Assembly (NCBI GenBank): GCA_021769555.1 | Contig: JAETSR010000001.1 | Span: forward strand, 310,001 to 374,000 | DNA: 64,000 nt | From: Clostridiaceae bacterium | GTDB lineage: Bacteria; Bacillota; Clostridia; Oscillospirales; Acutalibacteraceae | Direction: 5' to 3' | Part shown: in pieces, positions 63,654 to 64,000 of the stretch | Layout: the number at the start of each line of letters is the position of its first letter | Position numbering within the stretch: position 1 is the stretch's first letter | Program-made: the position numbers and the translations under genes | The notes under the pieces: generated by a model | What the model was told of the DNA's origin: nothing | The model's database searches: none | Seen by the model: only the letters and a program-made list of their open reading frames with translations

Positions 63654-64000
63654 ATGGTACAGCGAGTTTTATCGGGTATCGTGCTGGCAGTGTTCATGAT
63701 TGCCGTTGTAGTGTTCGACAAGCTGTTCCCCCTGGCTTTGAATATCGCCGTGGGGGTGATATCGGTGATGGCGGTGCATGAGCTGGCCTCGGCCCTGGGG
63801 CTGCAGAAAAAGTGGTTCCTCTGCCTGCCGTCCCTTACCGCGGCGGCGGTGGTGCCCTTCTGCAATGAGGAGTTCCAGTTCCTGACATACGCTGCCTATA
63901 CACTTATCGTCTTCTCATCGCTTATAGCGTACCACCATGAGACTACCTTCAAGGAGGTGGCGGTGCTGTACAGCATGGTGGTCATGATACCCTGCGCCCT
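63654..64000 (+). CDS. cdsA: Phosphatidate cytidylyltransferase, N-terminal part (cut by window edge)
   Basis: ATG at 63654, open to the window end (115 residues visible). MVQRVLSGIVLAVFMIAVV and several following membrane helices match the N-terminus of CdsA, as does the position after uppS. The catalytic C-terminal signature lies beyond the window. Confidence 0.88.
   Translation, partial: MVQRVLSGIVLAVFMIAVVVFDKLFPLALNIAVGVISVMAVHELASALGLQKKWFLCLPSLTAAAVVPFCNEEFQFLTYAAYTLIVFSSLIAYHHETTFKEVAVLYSMVVMIPCA

Overview
The window reads as a chromosomal segment of a GC-rich, Gram-positive anaerobe of class Clostridia, most likely order Oscillospirales (inference). The reasons are lipoprotein transporters of the LplABC kind, YesMN-type regulators, an SdpRI pair, a YtrA-type operon, Clostridia-style tdh-kbl, a GGGtGRT/NifU-like pair, strong AGGAGG ribosome sites, consensus TTGACA-17-TATAAT promoters and heavy use of ATA for Ile at high GC. 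No prophage, integrative element or CRISPR array is visible.

Layout. (1) 1-14954, one-strand carbohydrate island: the end of a GH42-like glycosidase, an LplB/LplC/lipoprotein importer, a membrane-anchored AraC regulator, a SIS protein, an MFS transporter, a ribulose-phosphate 3-epimerase homologue, a GatD-like dehydrogenase, a frameshifted ribulokinase-like kinase and a DUF4965-type protein. (2) 15028-22796, a YesM/YesN two-component pair divergent from a second Lpl-type importer and an esterase. (3) 22842-26414, a BlaI/M56 peptidase operon ending in an unlisted 44-residue peptide gene and a strong terminator, with an ABC exporter beyond it. (4) 26494-31841, an unrecognised protein, a lone serine recombinase, kbl/tdh (threonine to glycine and acetyl-CoA) and a beta-helix protein. 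(5) 31917-38302, an oligopeptide importer operon behind a long structured leader with a terminator-like hairpin. (6) 38313-45811, an esterase, a gene remnant, a YtrA-type GntR/ABC operon, DegV, a ferredoxin-type aldo/keto reductase and an SPFH/NfeD pair.

(7) 45949-48306, DnaD- and DnaI-like primosome genes and two tRNA-Ser genes. (8) 48382-55404, SdpRI, the GGGtGRT/NifU-like pair, a frameshifted flavodoxin-like gene, a compact type I toxin-antitoxin locus, an aminotransferase and a PurF paralogue without its catalytic cysteine. (9) 55429-61461, a FIST protein, a small protein, a second BlaI-like regulator divergent from an ATPase plus two FtsX-type permeases, and a 102-bp inverted repeat. (10) 61577-64000, the housekeeping cluster pyrH-frr-uppS-cdsA.

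The strongest new observation is at 52032-52347. A 32-residue Fst-like peptide gene and a convergent antisense RNA of about 73 nt share a perfect 18-bp bidirectional terminator, and an 11-bp direct repeat covers the toxin start codon and the 5' part of the antisense RNA. This is the architecture of the pAD1 par locus. Second is the BlaI-M56-peptide operon. Two genes (the kinase and the flavodoxin-like gene) each look broken by one missing base beside a G run, which could be real decay or sequence error.
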